A stretch of DNA of 64,000 nucleotides from Stomorhina lunata (lineage: Eukaryota > Arthropoda > Insecta > Diptera > Rhiniidae), in NCBI GenBank assembly GCA_933228675.1, contig OW121743.1, positions 96,287,998 through 96,351,997 on the forward strand, given 5' to 3'. Numbering within the stretch: position 1 is the first letter of the stretch; each line of letters opens with the position of its first letter. The position numbers and the translations under genes are program-made. The notes under the pieces are model-generated. The model was not told where the DNA came from. It made no database searches and saw only the letters and a program-made list of their open reading frames with translations. Of the stretch, positions 12,656 to 25,345 are shown piece by piece.

Positions 12656-14400
12656 GGGTGTCAATATAGTTACTCGGGTGTTTTCACGAGGAGGTCAGTG
12701 TCCACAGTTGAGATGAAGAATAACCAAGAAAAGTCTGGTCCTAAAAAGTTAAAAAATATCTTTGCTTTAAATATTTCTTAAAAAAAATATTTCACTAAAT
12801 TTTTACTTTTTAAAAATCTTTGCTTTAAACTTTTTGTGTTAAAAATTTTTACATATTTAAAAAACTTTTTATTGAAAATTTAGTAAAGTCTTTCGCTGAG
12901 AATTTAAATTTTAACTAAATTGTGAAAACTTTTCTATAAAATATATTTTTTTAAGGAACGATTAATTTGTCCAATAATGATATCTCTACACTAAGTTTTC
13001 TCCAATTAATTAATTTCTTAATGCAATTTAATTTATATGTATAAGTTGCCATCAAACAAATGAATTCAATATAAGTTGTCATCACAGATAATTTAAGAAG
13101 GACTTCGGTCATGAATCACGTGCCAGATTCTTCATGTTTGCTATCCTCACACACACATAGCGGGAAAAGAAAAATGTGTGTTTTCACGTTTTTCTACTAT
13201 TTTTAAAGACTATAAATTCAATTATGTCAAAACTTACCACCAAAGTCTTCGTCTGTTTAAGTTGACACTATTGACGAAGTACCATTATTATGTTCATACA
13301 CTTGAAGTGTGTATTGGTAAGCAAAACAGAAAAAATGCAGAAAAAACAGACAGAAAAAAAACTGGCAAATACCAAAAAACCAGAACAACAACAGCGAAAG
13401 CAAGAAATGAATGTAAACTTGCAAGATGCGGGTGCCTGATATTGGTGATGATATTTTTTTCACACAAAAGTGATGAACAGGCTTAACAAACGCAGACTTT
13501 ATACAATTGTATGGTATTGATAAACGCCAACACCTTTTAACATGACAAAGGGTGGGAACAAGACAAAAGTAAATAAACACGTAAAGTAAAAAAGCAAACG
13601 TGTCAACATTAAAATCAGACAGGTTCGGCTTGTTAAACATATATCGACAGTTTTTTTCTGCTTACACTTTTTTTTGTTTGTAATAAAGGAAGCGTGCTGT
13701 TATTACAATATTTTGCTGACAGCTGAATTTTGAATACATAAAATTAAAATAATATTTTAATTTTAATTTAAATACTAAAAATTTCACAGATTATTTACCT
13801 ACAATTAACATGTAAATACAGAAAGTTCTTTCTGGCGTAAAAGTATTGAAATATTAATCATACGCCTGAGGAGTCGCGCAATTTTCAAACACATTTAATC
13901 AAATTTATTTTAAAATTTTTGTGTGAAAATTAATATTTTATATTTTATTATAACAATAGTTTTTCTCTCTGCCATATTCATTAAACTTATTTATGTTGTC
14001 GTAGTAACAACCATCAATTTTCTTAATAAATTTTCGAGGCAAATAAAAAGCATTAAATTTAATTTCATTTTCAATTTTATGTGCGTTAAATTGCCTTTTA
14101 GCAACATATATTCTTTTTAAATCAAACATAAATAAAGACATAAATAATAAAATATCAATGTATTATTATAAGTTACAAATTATTTTTAATATCTGTGAGG
14201 CATAACGAGAAAGTACCACCATTTATGTACTTATTTGCACAGATTTTTGTCTACTTCTTCATATTGTGAAAATAGTGCTCTAGAACTGGAGAACTGTAAG
14301 GGGGAATAACAAGTGACTTGGGTTAAATGAGGCCATATATAAAAATAAATTAATTTAATGGATTAAGGATAAAGTGAAAAAGGGATTAAGGGACATTTTT
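12656..14400. other. Non-coding block without a recognisable gene
   Basis: Unique sequence between the two GACGTC arrays. It starts with a less A+T-rich stretch (12660-12760) whose frame is open for about 30 codons but matches nothing I know. Overlapping open frames at 13178-13640 and 13923-14141 lie on opposite strands and look like chance openings in biased sequence. Confidence 0.45.
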
Positions 14401-16160
14401 CAAACTACTAATTTCATAAAAAAAATTAATAACTAAAAATTTCTATAGAAAGCCATTAGAAAAAATATCCCTTTATAGCAATAGAAATTTTACTGTAACA
14501 ATTTCTTCTATTTTTGAAACATTTGTTCCATAAAAAAAATGTAGCGGAAACATATTTATATTATATTTAATATTTAAGTCGAAAGATTTTTGTGTAGAAA
14601 AAAGTGAGGTCGAAAAATGTTTGTATATAAAAAAGTGACGTCGAAAGATTTTTCTATAGAAAAAAGTGACGTCGAAAGGTTTTCTGTAGAAAAAGTAATG
14701 TCGAAATATTTTTCCATTCAAAAAAGTGACGTCAAAAGACTTTTCTATAGAAAAAACGAGGTCGAAAGATTTTTATGTAGAAAAAAGTGGCGTTGAAAGA
14801 TTTTTCTATAGGAAAAGGTGATATCAAAAAATTTGTCTATAGAAAAAAGTAACGTCGAAAGATTTTTTTTATAAAAAAAAGTGGCGTCGAAAGATTTTTC
14901 TATAGAAAAAGTGACTTCGAAAGATTTTTCTGTAAAAAAATGAATTCCAAAGAATCTATAGGAAAAGGTGACGTCCAAAGAGTTTTCTATAGAAAAAAGT
15001 GACGTCGAAAGGTTTTTATATAGAAAAAAGTGACGTCGAAAAGTTTTTCTATAGAAAAAAGTGACATCGAAAGGTTTTTCTATAGGAAAAAGTGACGTCG
15101 AAAGGTTTTTCTATAGAAAAAAGTGACATCGAAAGGTTTTTCTATAGGAAAAAGTGACGTCGAAAGGTTTTTCTATATAAAAAAGTGACGTCGAAAAGTT
15201 TTTCTATAAAAAAAAGTGACGTCGAAAGGATTTTCCATAGAAAAAAGTGACGTCAAAAGTTTTTTCTATAGAAAAAAGTGACGTCGAAAGGTTTTTCTAT
15301 ATACAAAAGTGACGTCTAGAAATTTATCTATGAAAGAAGTGACGTCTTATGATTTTTTTTATAGAAAAGAAAAGATTTTTCTACATTTTCTATAGAAAAA
15401 AGTGACGTCGAAAAAATGTTCTATAGAAAAAAGTGACTTTAAAAGATTTTTTAATAAAAAAGTAACATCGAACGATTTTTCTATAGCAAAACGTGACATC
15501 GAATCATTTTTCTTTAGAAAGAAGTTTCGTCGAAAGATTTTTATATAAAAAAAGAGACGTTGAAACATTTTCTATAGAAAAAAGTGATATCGAAAGGTGT
15601 GTGGAAAGAGGCGGCGTCGAAAGATTTTTCTTTAGAAAAAAGTTTAATCGAAAGATTTTTCTGTAAAAAAAAATTCATCTAAAGATTTTTCTTTAGAAAA
15701 AAGTTTCGTCGAAAGATTTTTCTTTAGAAAAAAGTTTCATCGAAAGATTTTTCTTTAGAAAAAAGTTTCGTCGAAAGATTTTTCTTTTGAAAAAAGTTTC
15801 GTCGAAAGATTTTTCTTTAGAAAAAAGTTTCGTCGAAAGATTTTTCTTTAGAAAAAAGTTTCGTCGAAAGATTTTTCTTTAGAAAAAAGTTTCGTCGAAA
15901 GATTTTTCTTTAGAAAAAAGTTTCGTCGAAAGATTTTTCTTTAGAAAAAAGTTTCGTCAACAAATTTTTCTAGAGAAAAAAGTTTCGTAGAAATATTTTT
16001 ATCGAAAAAAGTTTTGAAGATAAAGTTTCGAAGAAAAATTCCTATAGAAAAAAGTTTCGTTGAAAAATTTTTCTATAGAAAAAACTGTCGTCGAAAGATT
16101 TTCCAATAGAAAAAAAGACGTCGAAACACTTTTTACAAAATTTTTGAAGAACATATTTTT
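14401..16160. repeat. Minisatellite array 6: second GACGTC array, with a TTTCGTC sub-array
   Basis: Same 31 bp family as array 5 and in the same orientation: TTTTTCTATAGAAAAA plus GTGACGTCGAAAG. TGACGTC is present in about fifteen units, with full TGACGTCA at 14727 and 15248. From about 15620 to 15960 a derived subfamily takes over, with GTTTCGTCGAAAG linkers and TTCTTTAGAAAAAA cores, in roughly ten nearly identical units. Replacing TGACGTC by TTTCGTC shows a local, recent sweep of one variant. Confidence 0.92.
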
Positions 16161-17105
16161 TGTGTAAAAAAGTTGATTAATTAATGTTTTTCTATAGAAA
16201 AATCTTTTCATGAATTTTTTTCTATAGAAAAATCTATAGATAAGATTTTTAAAGAATCTTTATGTTTAAATTATTCTGAAGAGAAATCTTTTGAGAAACT
16301 TTTCTTATATGTAAATGTCTCTTAGTAAAAGTTTTTCTATAGAAAAATCTTTAGACGAAAATTTTTAAATAGAAAATTTTTTGATAAAAATTTTTTCAAA
16401 GAAAAATTTTTTGAATTAAATTTTTTGATTAGTAATTTTCCATAGAAAATTTTTTTGATGAATCTTTCGATTGAAAAATTTTTTGATATACAAAAATCTT
16501 TTAGTAAACATTTTTCTATAGAAAATCATTTAAAAAAAACTTTTGCAATAAAAAAAATTTAATGAAAACTTTTCCGTGAAAAATATTTTGATAAAATTTT
16601 TATATAGAAAAATCTTTTGATACAAATTTTGTGATAAAAAGTTTTCTATAGAAAAATCTTTTCATACAAATTTTGTGATAAAAATTTTTGTATAGAAAAA
16701 TCTTGTGAAAATTTTTCTATAGAAAAATATTTTGATAAAATTTTTCTATAGAAAGTTTTTTTAATAAAAATTTTCTATAGAATGTTTTTTTAATAAAAAT
16801 TTTGTTATAAACATTTTTCTATAGAAAAATATTTGGATAAAAGTTGTTCAAAAGAAAAATCTTTTGATAAAAATTTTTCTAAAGAAAACTTTTTATCATT
16901 TTGACAAAAATTTGTTTATAAAAAATACAATTTTTTTTATAGAAAATCTTTAAAAAAAAAATTCTTAGAAAATTTTGTTTATAAAAATTTCCTTTGACGA
17001 AAGTTTTTTTTAAAGAAATTTGTTTAAATGGAACTCTTGAATAGAAAAATCCTTTAATAAAAACTTTTCAGAAACATTTCTTCTATGAAATATCCTTTGA
17101 TATGT
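16161..17105. repeat. Minisatellite array 7 (AATCTTTTGATAAAAA linker)
   Basis: Diverged units of about 29-30 bp that combine TTTTTCTATAGAAAAAT with CTTTTGATAAAAA. It directly abuts array 6 with no unique DNA between them. The core palindrome is intact in many units. Confidence 0.8.
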
Positions 17106-18205
17106 ATAAAGTTTGAAATCAATATTCAACAAATTTAAAGAAGATATCAATTTCTCGATAAATACCCTCACATCTATCTTTAAATTTCGTGGTTATATCC
17201 TTATTCACTTAACATTAAATACTTGTTTTTCATTCATCCTTATTGGGTTGTTATTGTCATTTCTGTCGAAGGAGTCTCATACGAAAAGGACTAAGAAAAA
17301 TGACTTAAGTCTGTGCTGTAGCAAGTTAAAGTGTTGCCAAGTTATGTGTGTCAGTTGTTGAGAGTTTATTTGTGTTCTTTTTTTTTATTTTCACTTCATC
17401 TTGTATGTATTTGCGTCTATGTCTTTGTGTATATAAATGTCTAAAGCTATTTAATGGCATCAATTTCATTATGTATTTGTCTACTTTTTTCTTGAGTTTT
17501 TTTTTCATGTTAATACTTATACATGTCTTCCTACAGAGATTCTTAAGCATAAAAAGTGTGTTTTTCTTTAGTGTCTTTAAAGGCTAGGTAGATATGGTAG
17601 GTGTGTTAGGTTTAACTAAACGAATGTTACAAAGAAATTTTGAAATTTTGAATTTAAAAGAACTTAAATTCTAGGTTTCTGTTAGATGTTTAAAACATTT
17701 GTTCTAAAATTTAAATCTTTGTGATTTCTAGAAGGCAATTTTGCTTCGTTTAGGCCACTTAATGTTGCAAGTACTTAACTCATTTTGTCCTATGTCATAT
17801 TTTTGTCTTGTATTAAGCTGATGCTGTTGTTGTCATTATTATTTCCTAATATATATGTTACGATGTGAAGAAGTGCTTAATATCTGGAGTACTAGCAATA
17901 CTTTCAGCTCATATATTTGTACACACAAACAAGTATGCTTGCATACATAAACATTAACCCCAAAGCGGGAAAGTGTACTAAATAAGAATGCTGCACTAAC
18001 CTAGAAATTTTCTTCAAAATAATATTTAACATTGTATCAGTAACACTCGATTTATTACCAGAAGTTTTTAAAATCATATTTTTCCTACCCAAACTGTGTA
18101 GCAGTTAAAGGGTTAAGACCTGATATCAACTTCATATTACAACCACGATTATACAGTGATGTTCATAATGGTTAACATTTCGCATATTAACATATATCCA
18201 CTCAC
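17106..18205. other. Non-coding block without a recognisable gene
   Basis: Unique T-rich sequence. The open frames at 17113-17587 (both strands) and 17904-18092 overlap and resemble no known protein. Hydrophobic-looking peptides here are expected from T-rich codons. Confidence 0.45.
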
Positions 18206-19262
18206 ATTTTGTCACATAGATTTACTCGTTTCAGTAGTAGTCTTTGTTTTTTGTAGCTGCTCTTCTCCTGGCATACATTCCTTCCATGTTAATAGATTGT
18301 TGACATTTTTGTACGCTCAGAACGTCACATTCTGCCATTTCTTTGAGTTTATTTTTTGAAATTTGTTATTTTATTTTTGTATATTTTACAGTTTATGCTC
18401 ATATCATTTACCAAATTGTCTTTTTTATAACAGTTTAAGATTTTTTGTTATTGTATTATTATTTGTTTAATACAGTTTATACGTTTAGTAGTTTGATACA
18501 CATACATACAAATGAAGACACACTAATACACATGTTTATTACACATACGAGGTGTGGCTTAGAATAATTTTTTTATGTAAAATTTTCTCAAAAAAAATAT
18601 ATTTTTTTTAAATTTCTTGAATTTTTAAATTAAATTTTTTATAAATTAAAAGGTTATAGATTTTTTATAGCACAATGCAAAATGAAAGATTTTAATCCGG
18701 ACAATTTTTCAACAAAAAAAAATTCCCAATCAAAGATTTTCCTATAAAAACTATAAAAGAAAATTGATTTTTCTATTGAAAAATTCTCATATGAAGATTT
18801 TTCTAAGGAAAGTTTTCCTATGGACATATTTCCAAATAATATATTCTTATAGAAAGACTCACAAGTACAGATTTTTCTAAAAAATTTTGAAAAGAATATT
18901 TTACTATACAAAAAATTTCAAAAAAAATTTTCCTACAGAAAAATTTACACATACAATTTTCTTATAGAAAAATTCTTAAATGAAGATTTTTCTATATAAA
19001 AAATCCGAAATGAAGATTTTTATTTAGAAAAATTCTCAAATTAAAATTTTTTATAGAAAAGTTCTCAATTGAAGGTATTTCCGTAGAAAATTCACAAATG
19101 AAGATCTTTCTATAGAAAAATTCTCAAATTAACATTTTTTATGGAAAAGTTCTCAATTGAAGATTTTTCTTTAGAAAAATTCTCAAATGAAAATTTTCTA
19201 TAGAAAATTTTTTAAATTAAGATTTTTCCATAGAAAAATTCTAAAATGAGGATTTTTTTTAT
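18206..19262. repeat. Tandem duplication, copy 1 (1.06 kb)
   Basis: This segment begins ATTTTGTCACATAGATTTAC and is followed immediately by a second copy at 19263. It contains about 480 bp of unique DNA followed by part of minisatellite array 8. By eye the two copies differ by one A in a homopolymer (near 18590) and one substitution (TTTCCGTAG versus TTTCCTTAG near 19082). Confidence 0.9.
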
Positions 19263-21330
19263 ATTTTGTCACATAGATTTACTCGTTTCAGTAGTAGTCT
19301 TTGTTTTTTGTAGCTGCTCTTCTCCTGGCATACATTCCTTCCATGTTAATAGATTGTTGACATTTTTGTACGCTCAGAACGTCACATTCTGCCATTTCTT
19401 TGAGTTTATTTTTTGAAATTTGTTATTTTATTTTTGTATATTTTACAGTTTATGCTCATATCATTTACCAAATTGTCTTTTTTATAACAGTTTAAGATTT
19501 TTTGTTATTGTATTATTATTTGTTTAATACAGTTTATACGTTTAGTAGTTTGATACACATACATACAAATGAAGACACACTAATACACATGTTTATTACA
19601 CATACGAGGTGTGGCTTAGAATAATTTTTTTATGTAAAATTTTCTCAAAAAAAAATATATTTTTTTTAAATTTCTTGAATTTTTAAATTAAATTTTTTAT
19701 AAATTAAAAGGTTATAGATTTTTTATAGCACAATGCAAAATGAAAGATTTTAATCCGGACAATTTTTCAACAAAAAAAAATTCCCAATCAAAGATTTTCC
19801 TATAAAAACTATAAAAGAAAATTGATTTTTCTATTGAAAAATTCTCATATGAAGATTTTTCTAAGGAAAGTTTTCCTATGGACATATTTCCAAATAATAT
19901 ATTCTTATAGAAAGACTCACAAGTACAGATTTTTCTAAAAAATTTTGAAAAGAATATTTTACTATACAAAAAATTTCAAAAAAAATTTTCCTACAGAAAA
20001 ATTTACACATACAATTTTCTTATAGAAAAATTCTTAAATGAAGATTTTTCTATATAAAAAATCCGAAATGAAGATTTTTATTTAGAAAAATTCTCAAATT
20101 AAAATTTTTTATAGAAAAGTTCTCAATTGAAGGTATTTCCTTAGAAAATTCACAAATGAAGATCTTTCTATAGAAAAATTCTCAAATTAACATTTTTTAT
20201 GGAAAAGTTCTCAATTGAAGATTTTTCTTTAGAAAAATTCTCAAATGAAAATTTTCTATAGAAAATTTTTTAAATTAAGATTTTTCCATAGAAAAATTCT
20301 AAAATGAGGATTTTTTTTATAGAAAAATTCTCAAAAGAACATTATAAAGAAAAAATTTAAAGAGAAAAAAATTCCCAAATATAATTTTTTTATAAAAAAA
20401 ATTTTCAAATGAAGATTTTTCCAAAGAAAAATTTTCAAAAGAAAATTTTTCTATAGAAAAATTTACGGAAAACATTTTCTTATAGAAAAAATCATAAATA
20501 AATATTTTTCTATAAAAAAATTTTCAAATAAAGATTTTTCTATAAAAAAAATTCTCAAATGATGATCCTCTTATAGAAAAAATCTCAAATGAAGATTTTT
20601 TTATAGAAAAATTCTCAAATGAAAATTTTTCAATTCAAGTGATGATTTTTCTAAAAAAAAAATTCTCAAGTGAAGATTTTTCAAAAAAATGTTCAAAAGA
20701 AAATTTTTCTATAGAAAAATTTACAGAAAACATTTTCTTAAAGAAAAATTTATAAATAAACATTTTTCTACAAAAAAAAATTCAAATGAAGATTTTTCTA
20801 TAGAAAAATTCTCAAATGAAGATCCTTCTATAGAAAAAATTTTAAATGAAGATTTTTCTATAGAAAAATTCTCAAATGAAAAATTTTCTATTCAAGTGAA
20901 GATTTTTCTATAGAAAAATTATCAAGTGAAGATCTTTCTATAGAAAAATTCTCAAGTGAAGATTTTTCTATAAAAGAATTCTCAAGTGAAGATTTTTCTA
21001 TAGAAATGAAAAATCTTCATTTGAGAATTTTTAACAGAAAAATTCTCAAAAAGAATTTTTTAGAAAAATCTCAAATGAACGTTTTTTTTTTAATTCTCAG
21101 CAAAAGATTTTTCTAAAGAAAAAAATTTTAAAGAAAATTTTCCAATAGAAAATTTTTCAAATGAAAATTTTCTTATAGAAAAATTCTCAAATGAATTTAT
21201 TTCTATACAATAATTCTTAAATAAAAATGTTCCTATAGAAAACTTCTCAAAAAAGACCTATGGAAAAATCTCAAATAGAGTTTTTTAAAAATTCTCAACC
21301 TAAGATTTTTCTTTATACAAACCCTCAGAA
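18690..21330. repeat. Minisatellite array 8 (CAAATGAAG linker, 30 bp)
   Basis: Units of 30 bp: GATTTTTCTATAGAAAAATT plus CTCAAATGAA. The array is interrupted at about 19263-19700 by the unique half of the second duplication copy. Towards the right the linker shifts to CTCAAGTGAAG. Near 21005 the orientation briefly flips (AAATCTTCATTTGAGAATTT), a small inversion inside the array. Confidence 0.9.
19263..20320. repeat. Tandem duplication, copy 2 (1.06 kb)
   Basis: Second copy of the preceding segment, offset 1057-1058 bp. The junction is TTTTTTTTATA|TTTTGTCAC with about one base of microhomology. Near-identity of unique as well as satellite DNA means the duplication is recent or is an assembly artefact. 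After this copy the satellite continues undisturbed (TTTTTTTTATAGAAAAATTC), which identifies the original right junction. Confidence 0.9.
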
Positions 21331-22260
21331 TTGGACACCAAAAATTCTCTAAAAAAAACTACTTAACCGAAAATTTTTCAACCAAAGATTTTTTATAGAA
21401 CAGTTTTCTCAACCGAAATTTCTTTGACAGAAAATTATCATAACAAAATTTAAAGTATAAAAACTTTTATAACAAAATTTTAATTTTAAAAATTGTAATA
21501 GAAAAGTTTTTGGTTTTAAAATTTTCGCACAAAATTTTCTTACCGTAGATTTTGCTATAGAAAATATATAATAGAAATAAACTCAACAAAATATTTTTCT
21601 ATAGAAAACCTAATATTTTGTTGAAAATCTAATATTTTTCTATAGAAAAATTCTCGACAATTTTTCTATTGAAAAATGTGCAATCTTTTTCTTAACAAAA
21701 ATTCTCAACCTTTTTCTATGGAAAAATTTCAACCATTTTTGTCCTGACAACTTATGATCCATTTTTCTAAAAACAAATCTCAACTCTTTTTCAATAGAAA
21801 AATTTTCAACTATTTTTCATTAGAAAAATTATTTACCGAACATTTTTCCATAGAAAAATTATTAACCGAATATTTTTCTATAGAAAAATTCTGAACCGAA
21901 AATTTTTCTATAGCAAAATTTTCAACCGAAGTTTTTTTTATTGAAAAATTCTCAACAAAATTATTAACCGAATATTTTTCTATAGAAAAATTATTAACCG
22001 AATATTTTTCTATAGAAAAATTATTAACCGAATATTTTTCTATAGAAAAATTATTAACCGAATATTTTTCTATAGAAAAATTCTGAATCGAAAATTTTTC
22101 TATAGCAAAATTTTCAACTGAATTTTTTTTTTTAATTGAAAAATTTTCAACCGAGTATTTTTCTATAGAAAAATTCTCTTGCAAAGATTTTTTTATAGAA
22201 ATATTCTCAACCGAAAAAATCAAAAAAAGATTTATACAGAAAATTTTTCGGGTAAGAATT
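21331..22260. repeat. Minisatellite array 9 (AACCGAATA linker, 30 bp)
   Basis: Diverged at the left, then increasingly regular. Four perfect 30 bp units lie at 21961-22080, each reading TTATTAACCGAATATTTTTC then TATAGAAAAA. The unit is divisible by three, so a minus-strand frame (21810-22223) stays open for 137 codons; its decapeptide repetition mirrors the DNA and is not evidence of a protein. Confidence 0.9.
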
Positions 22261-23800
22261 TTCTTTAAGAAAATTCTTTTTTCGTAAAGAATATTTATAT
22301 AGAAAACTTACTAAGACCATTTGCAATGATAAATATTTTACTCTTATCTCGAAATAAAAAAAGGTACATACTTCAAAATTTTATATAAAAAAATGTTATT
22401 AAAAAATTGATTATTAAAACTGTTATATCGGAAAATTTATAGTGAAACAAATTCTACCAAATGTTTTAAAATTTATATTGAAATTGTCTGTAAAAAGTTC
22501 TATATTGAAATTTTCTATAAAATGTTAACATTGAAATTTTATATCAAAATTTTAAGTGGAAACAATTAAAAAAAAACTCTAATTAAAAATTTATTTTGAA
22601 AAATTTTATATAAAAAAAAATTACTTCGAAAAATTTTATATAAGAAATTTCATAAAAAAATTTTATTTATTTAAACTTTCTATGAAAGTTTTCAAAGAAG
22701 GTTTTATACCCAAAATTTTTCAATAAAATTTTTTAACTTAAATTTTAATGAAATCTTCGCAATGAAAAATTTTCATTTTTTTTTGCAAAAGAAACTGACT
22801 TAGAATTTAAATTTTTTTCTAGTTATAAATCGAATGATTTTCTTATTCCTCTCGTATTTTCCCAACTCATTATTTTCCACTTTAAATTAATATATTTTGA
22901 TTTTTATAAACGAAATCGCAAACAATTTAGTCTTAATGTTTGGATTTAATGGCACTTGAGCAACTAAATGATATATACACGATTTCTCACTCATTCCAAT
23001 ACAAATTTAACAAAATTCAATTTCCAAATGAAAATATTTACTAAACCCAACACATGCAGACAAAGTAAGAAACGGTGATATTTCACGAATTTCACGACAA
23101 ACCAAATGTGAAAAATAGCAAAGTGTGTTAAGGATGATTTTATTGTAAGGATATGTGTTTGCCTTTTATTTGTCGCTTCTTTCATTGCCTCTTCATATCT
23201 CTTCTGTTGTGTAATTTCACTTTTTGTTAGGAATTTAATATTTGTGTCTTTTTGCGGGTTAATAAGACAACATTAACAACATGTTTTTTGGAGGGTGTTT
23301 ATAAATCTTTTCACTCATTTATATTATTTATATCCATATCTTTAACGTAACACAAAATTTAAAATGACTTGATTGGAAAAACTTTAGATTTAAATAAATA
23401 ATTTAAACAAAATAAATAAAAAAATTCTTACACTTTAATTGGCTCAATTCTAATACACTTGTAATGACGACAAAGTGTTTCGCTATATGTGTGGAAAAGC
23501 TATATCCTTTTGCATTTACGATATTTTGTTTTTGCCTTATGTAAGAAATACTCGCTTTATTGTTTGGAGTGTCGATGTGTGTTTAAACTTAATACACTTT
23601 GTACTTAATTATGTTTAAATTTATTGGTATTATTTAGTGCGACATTTGCTGTCATAAATTGTTTATATTTTTTATTGGGTTCTTATACTAAAACATATAT
23701 AAAATATCGAAAAATTATTTTTCATTATCCGCATAAAGCTGTTTATTAAATTAAATTTTGAGGTTTAAATAATTCAGGAAAAAATATATAACAGGAAATA
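22261..23800. other. Decayed repeat passing into a non-coding block
   Basis: From 22261 to about 22800 the sequence is a strongly diverged relative of the arrays (TTTTATATAAAAAAATT themes). From 22800 to 23800 it is unique and A+T-rich with nothing I can name. Confidence 0.45.
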
Positions 23801-25195
23801 TTATTAGATATAGAAAATTTTGCAGTCTACAAATTTTTATGAAATATTTATCAGTATAACAATTTTTAAAGACATTTTAAGTATAGAAGTTTTGAAAGAA
23901 AGTTCTGTAGTAAAAAAAATATAGAAAATTTATCAGTATAAAATTTTTATAGAAAATTCTTTAGTATGTAAATATTCATAGAAAAGTTTTCAGTATAAAA
24001 ATGTTCATAAATCAGTAAAAAAAACAATTTTCATAGAAAATTTTTTAGTATAAAAATTTCCATAGAATATTTTTTTAGTATAAAAATTTTCATAGAAAAA
24101 TTCTTAATGGAAGATTTTACTGTTAAAAAGTCTCTACTGAATATTTTTTTATAGAAAAATTGTGATCGAAATATTTTTCTATAGAAAAATTTAAAACCGA
24201 AGATTTTTATAAAAAAAATTCTTTATAAACAAATTTTTAAAGGGAAATTTTGTTATAGAAAAGTTATAACGGAAAAGTTTTTCCAAAGAAAAATTCTCAA
24301 TGGAAAGCTTTTCTTTAAAAAAATTCTCAACATTAAATTTTTCTATAGAAAAATTCTCAATGGAAATATTCTCAACGAAAAATTTTTCCATAAAAAAATT
24401 CTCAACGGAATATTTTTCTATAGAAAATTCTAAACGGACGATTATTCTTTAGAATGATTCTTAACTTAAGTTTTTTAATAGAGAAATTCTCAACAGAAAA
24501 TTTTTCTATAGAAAAGTTCTTAACAAATATTTTTTTTTTATAGAAATATTCTCAACGAAAAATTTTTCCATAAAAAAATTCTCAACGGAATATTTTTCTA
24601 TAGAAAAATTCTAAACGGACGATTATTCTTTAGAATGATTCTTAACTTAAGCTTTTTTAATAGAGAAATGCTCGATGGAGGACTTTTCTATAGAAAAATT
24701 CATAAAATAAAAAAAATTCTCCACCGGAGATTTTTTTTCTGAAAATATTTTTTTATATGAAAATTCTCAATCGAAAAACTTTCAATAAAAAAATTCAAAA
24801 GCAAAGATTTTTCTATAGAAAACTCCTCAAAATAAGGTTTTTTAAAATAAAATTCAAAACCGAAAGTTTTTCTATAGAAAAATCCTCATTTAAAGTTTTT
24901 TCTATAGAAAAATTTTCAACGGAAGATTTTTTTATACAAAAATTCTAAACGAAAAATTTTTCTATACAAAATTTCTCAATGAAAAATTTTTCTATAGAAA
25001 AATTGTCAACAAAAGATTATTATGTAGAAAAATTTTAAACTAAAAATTTTACTGTAAAAAAATTCTAAAAGAAAAATTTTTTTACAGAAAAATTCATAGC
25101 CGAAGATTTTTCTATAAAAAATTCTCAACTAAAGATTTTTTATAGAAAAATTCTCAACGGACAATTTTTTCAAAAATTATGGAATATCAAACATT
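23801..25195. repeat. Minisatellite array 10 (CTCAACGGAA linker) with a 180 bp higher-order repeat
   Basis: Units of 30 bp with TTTTTCTATAGAAAAATTCT and CAACGGAA. Positions 24361-24420 and 24541-24600 are nearly identical at exactly 180 bp spacing (6 x 30). The similarity continues through the odd segment GACGATTATTCTTTAGAATG, so six units were duplicated as a block. Confidence 0.88.
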
Positions 25196-25202
25196 TAACT
25201 AA

Positions 25203-25250
25203 AAAGTTTTTCTGTAGAGTATTGCACTAAGATCCCAATTTATTACAAAT
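25203..25250 (+). repeat. Short dispersed repeat SDR, copy 1
   Basis: Contains AAAGTTTTTCTGTAGAGT followed by ATTGCACTAAGATCCCAATT. It is one of five copies in the window of a ~40 bp motif around AGTGTATTGCACT, which is a near-perfect hairpin. It sits at the edge of array 10. I do not recognise the family. Confidence 0.75.
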
Positions 25251-25302
25251 ATTTTTTATATTAACAAATAGTTTTTTTGATAAAACTAATAAAATTTTGG
25301 TG

Positions 25303-25345
25303 GGAAAACCTTTCCTTTGCGTTTCGATGGTTGGTTAGACCATAT
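25303..25345 (+). repeat. FBL fold-back family, short fragment
   Basis: GCGTTTCGATGGTTGGTTAG matches the middle of the FBL element defined at 46.1-47.0 kb. Only about 40 bp are preserved. It lies 50 bp from an SDR copy, an association repeated elsewhere in the window. Confidence 0.65.

Noticed and set aside
13178..13640. Overlapping frames of 102 (+) and 127 (-) codons
   Set aside because: Mutual shadows in unique A+T-rich DNA; low-complexity translations without similarity.
21961..22080. Regular palindromic repeats at fixed spacing, superficially CRISPR-like
   Set aside because: There are no unique spacers (linkers are identical within an array), no cas genes, and the surroundings are eukaryotic. 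These are minisatellites.
21810..22223. 137-codon frame repeating SIEKYSVNNF-like peptides
   Set aside because: Direct echo of the AACCGAATA array.
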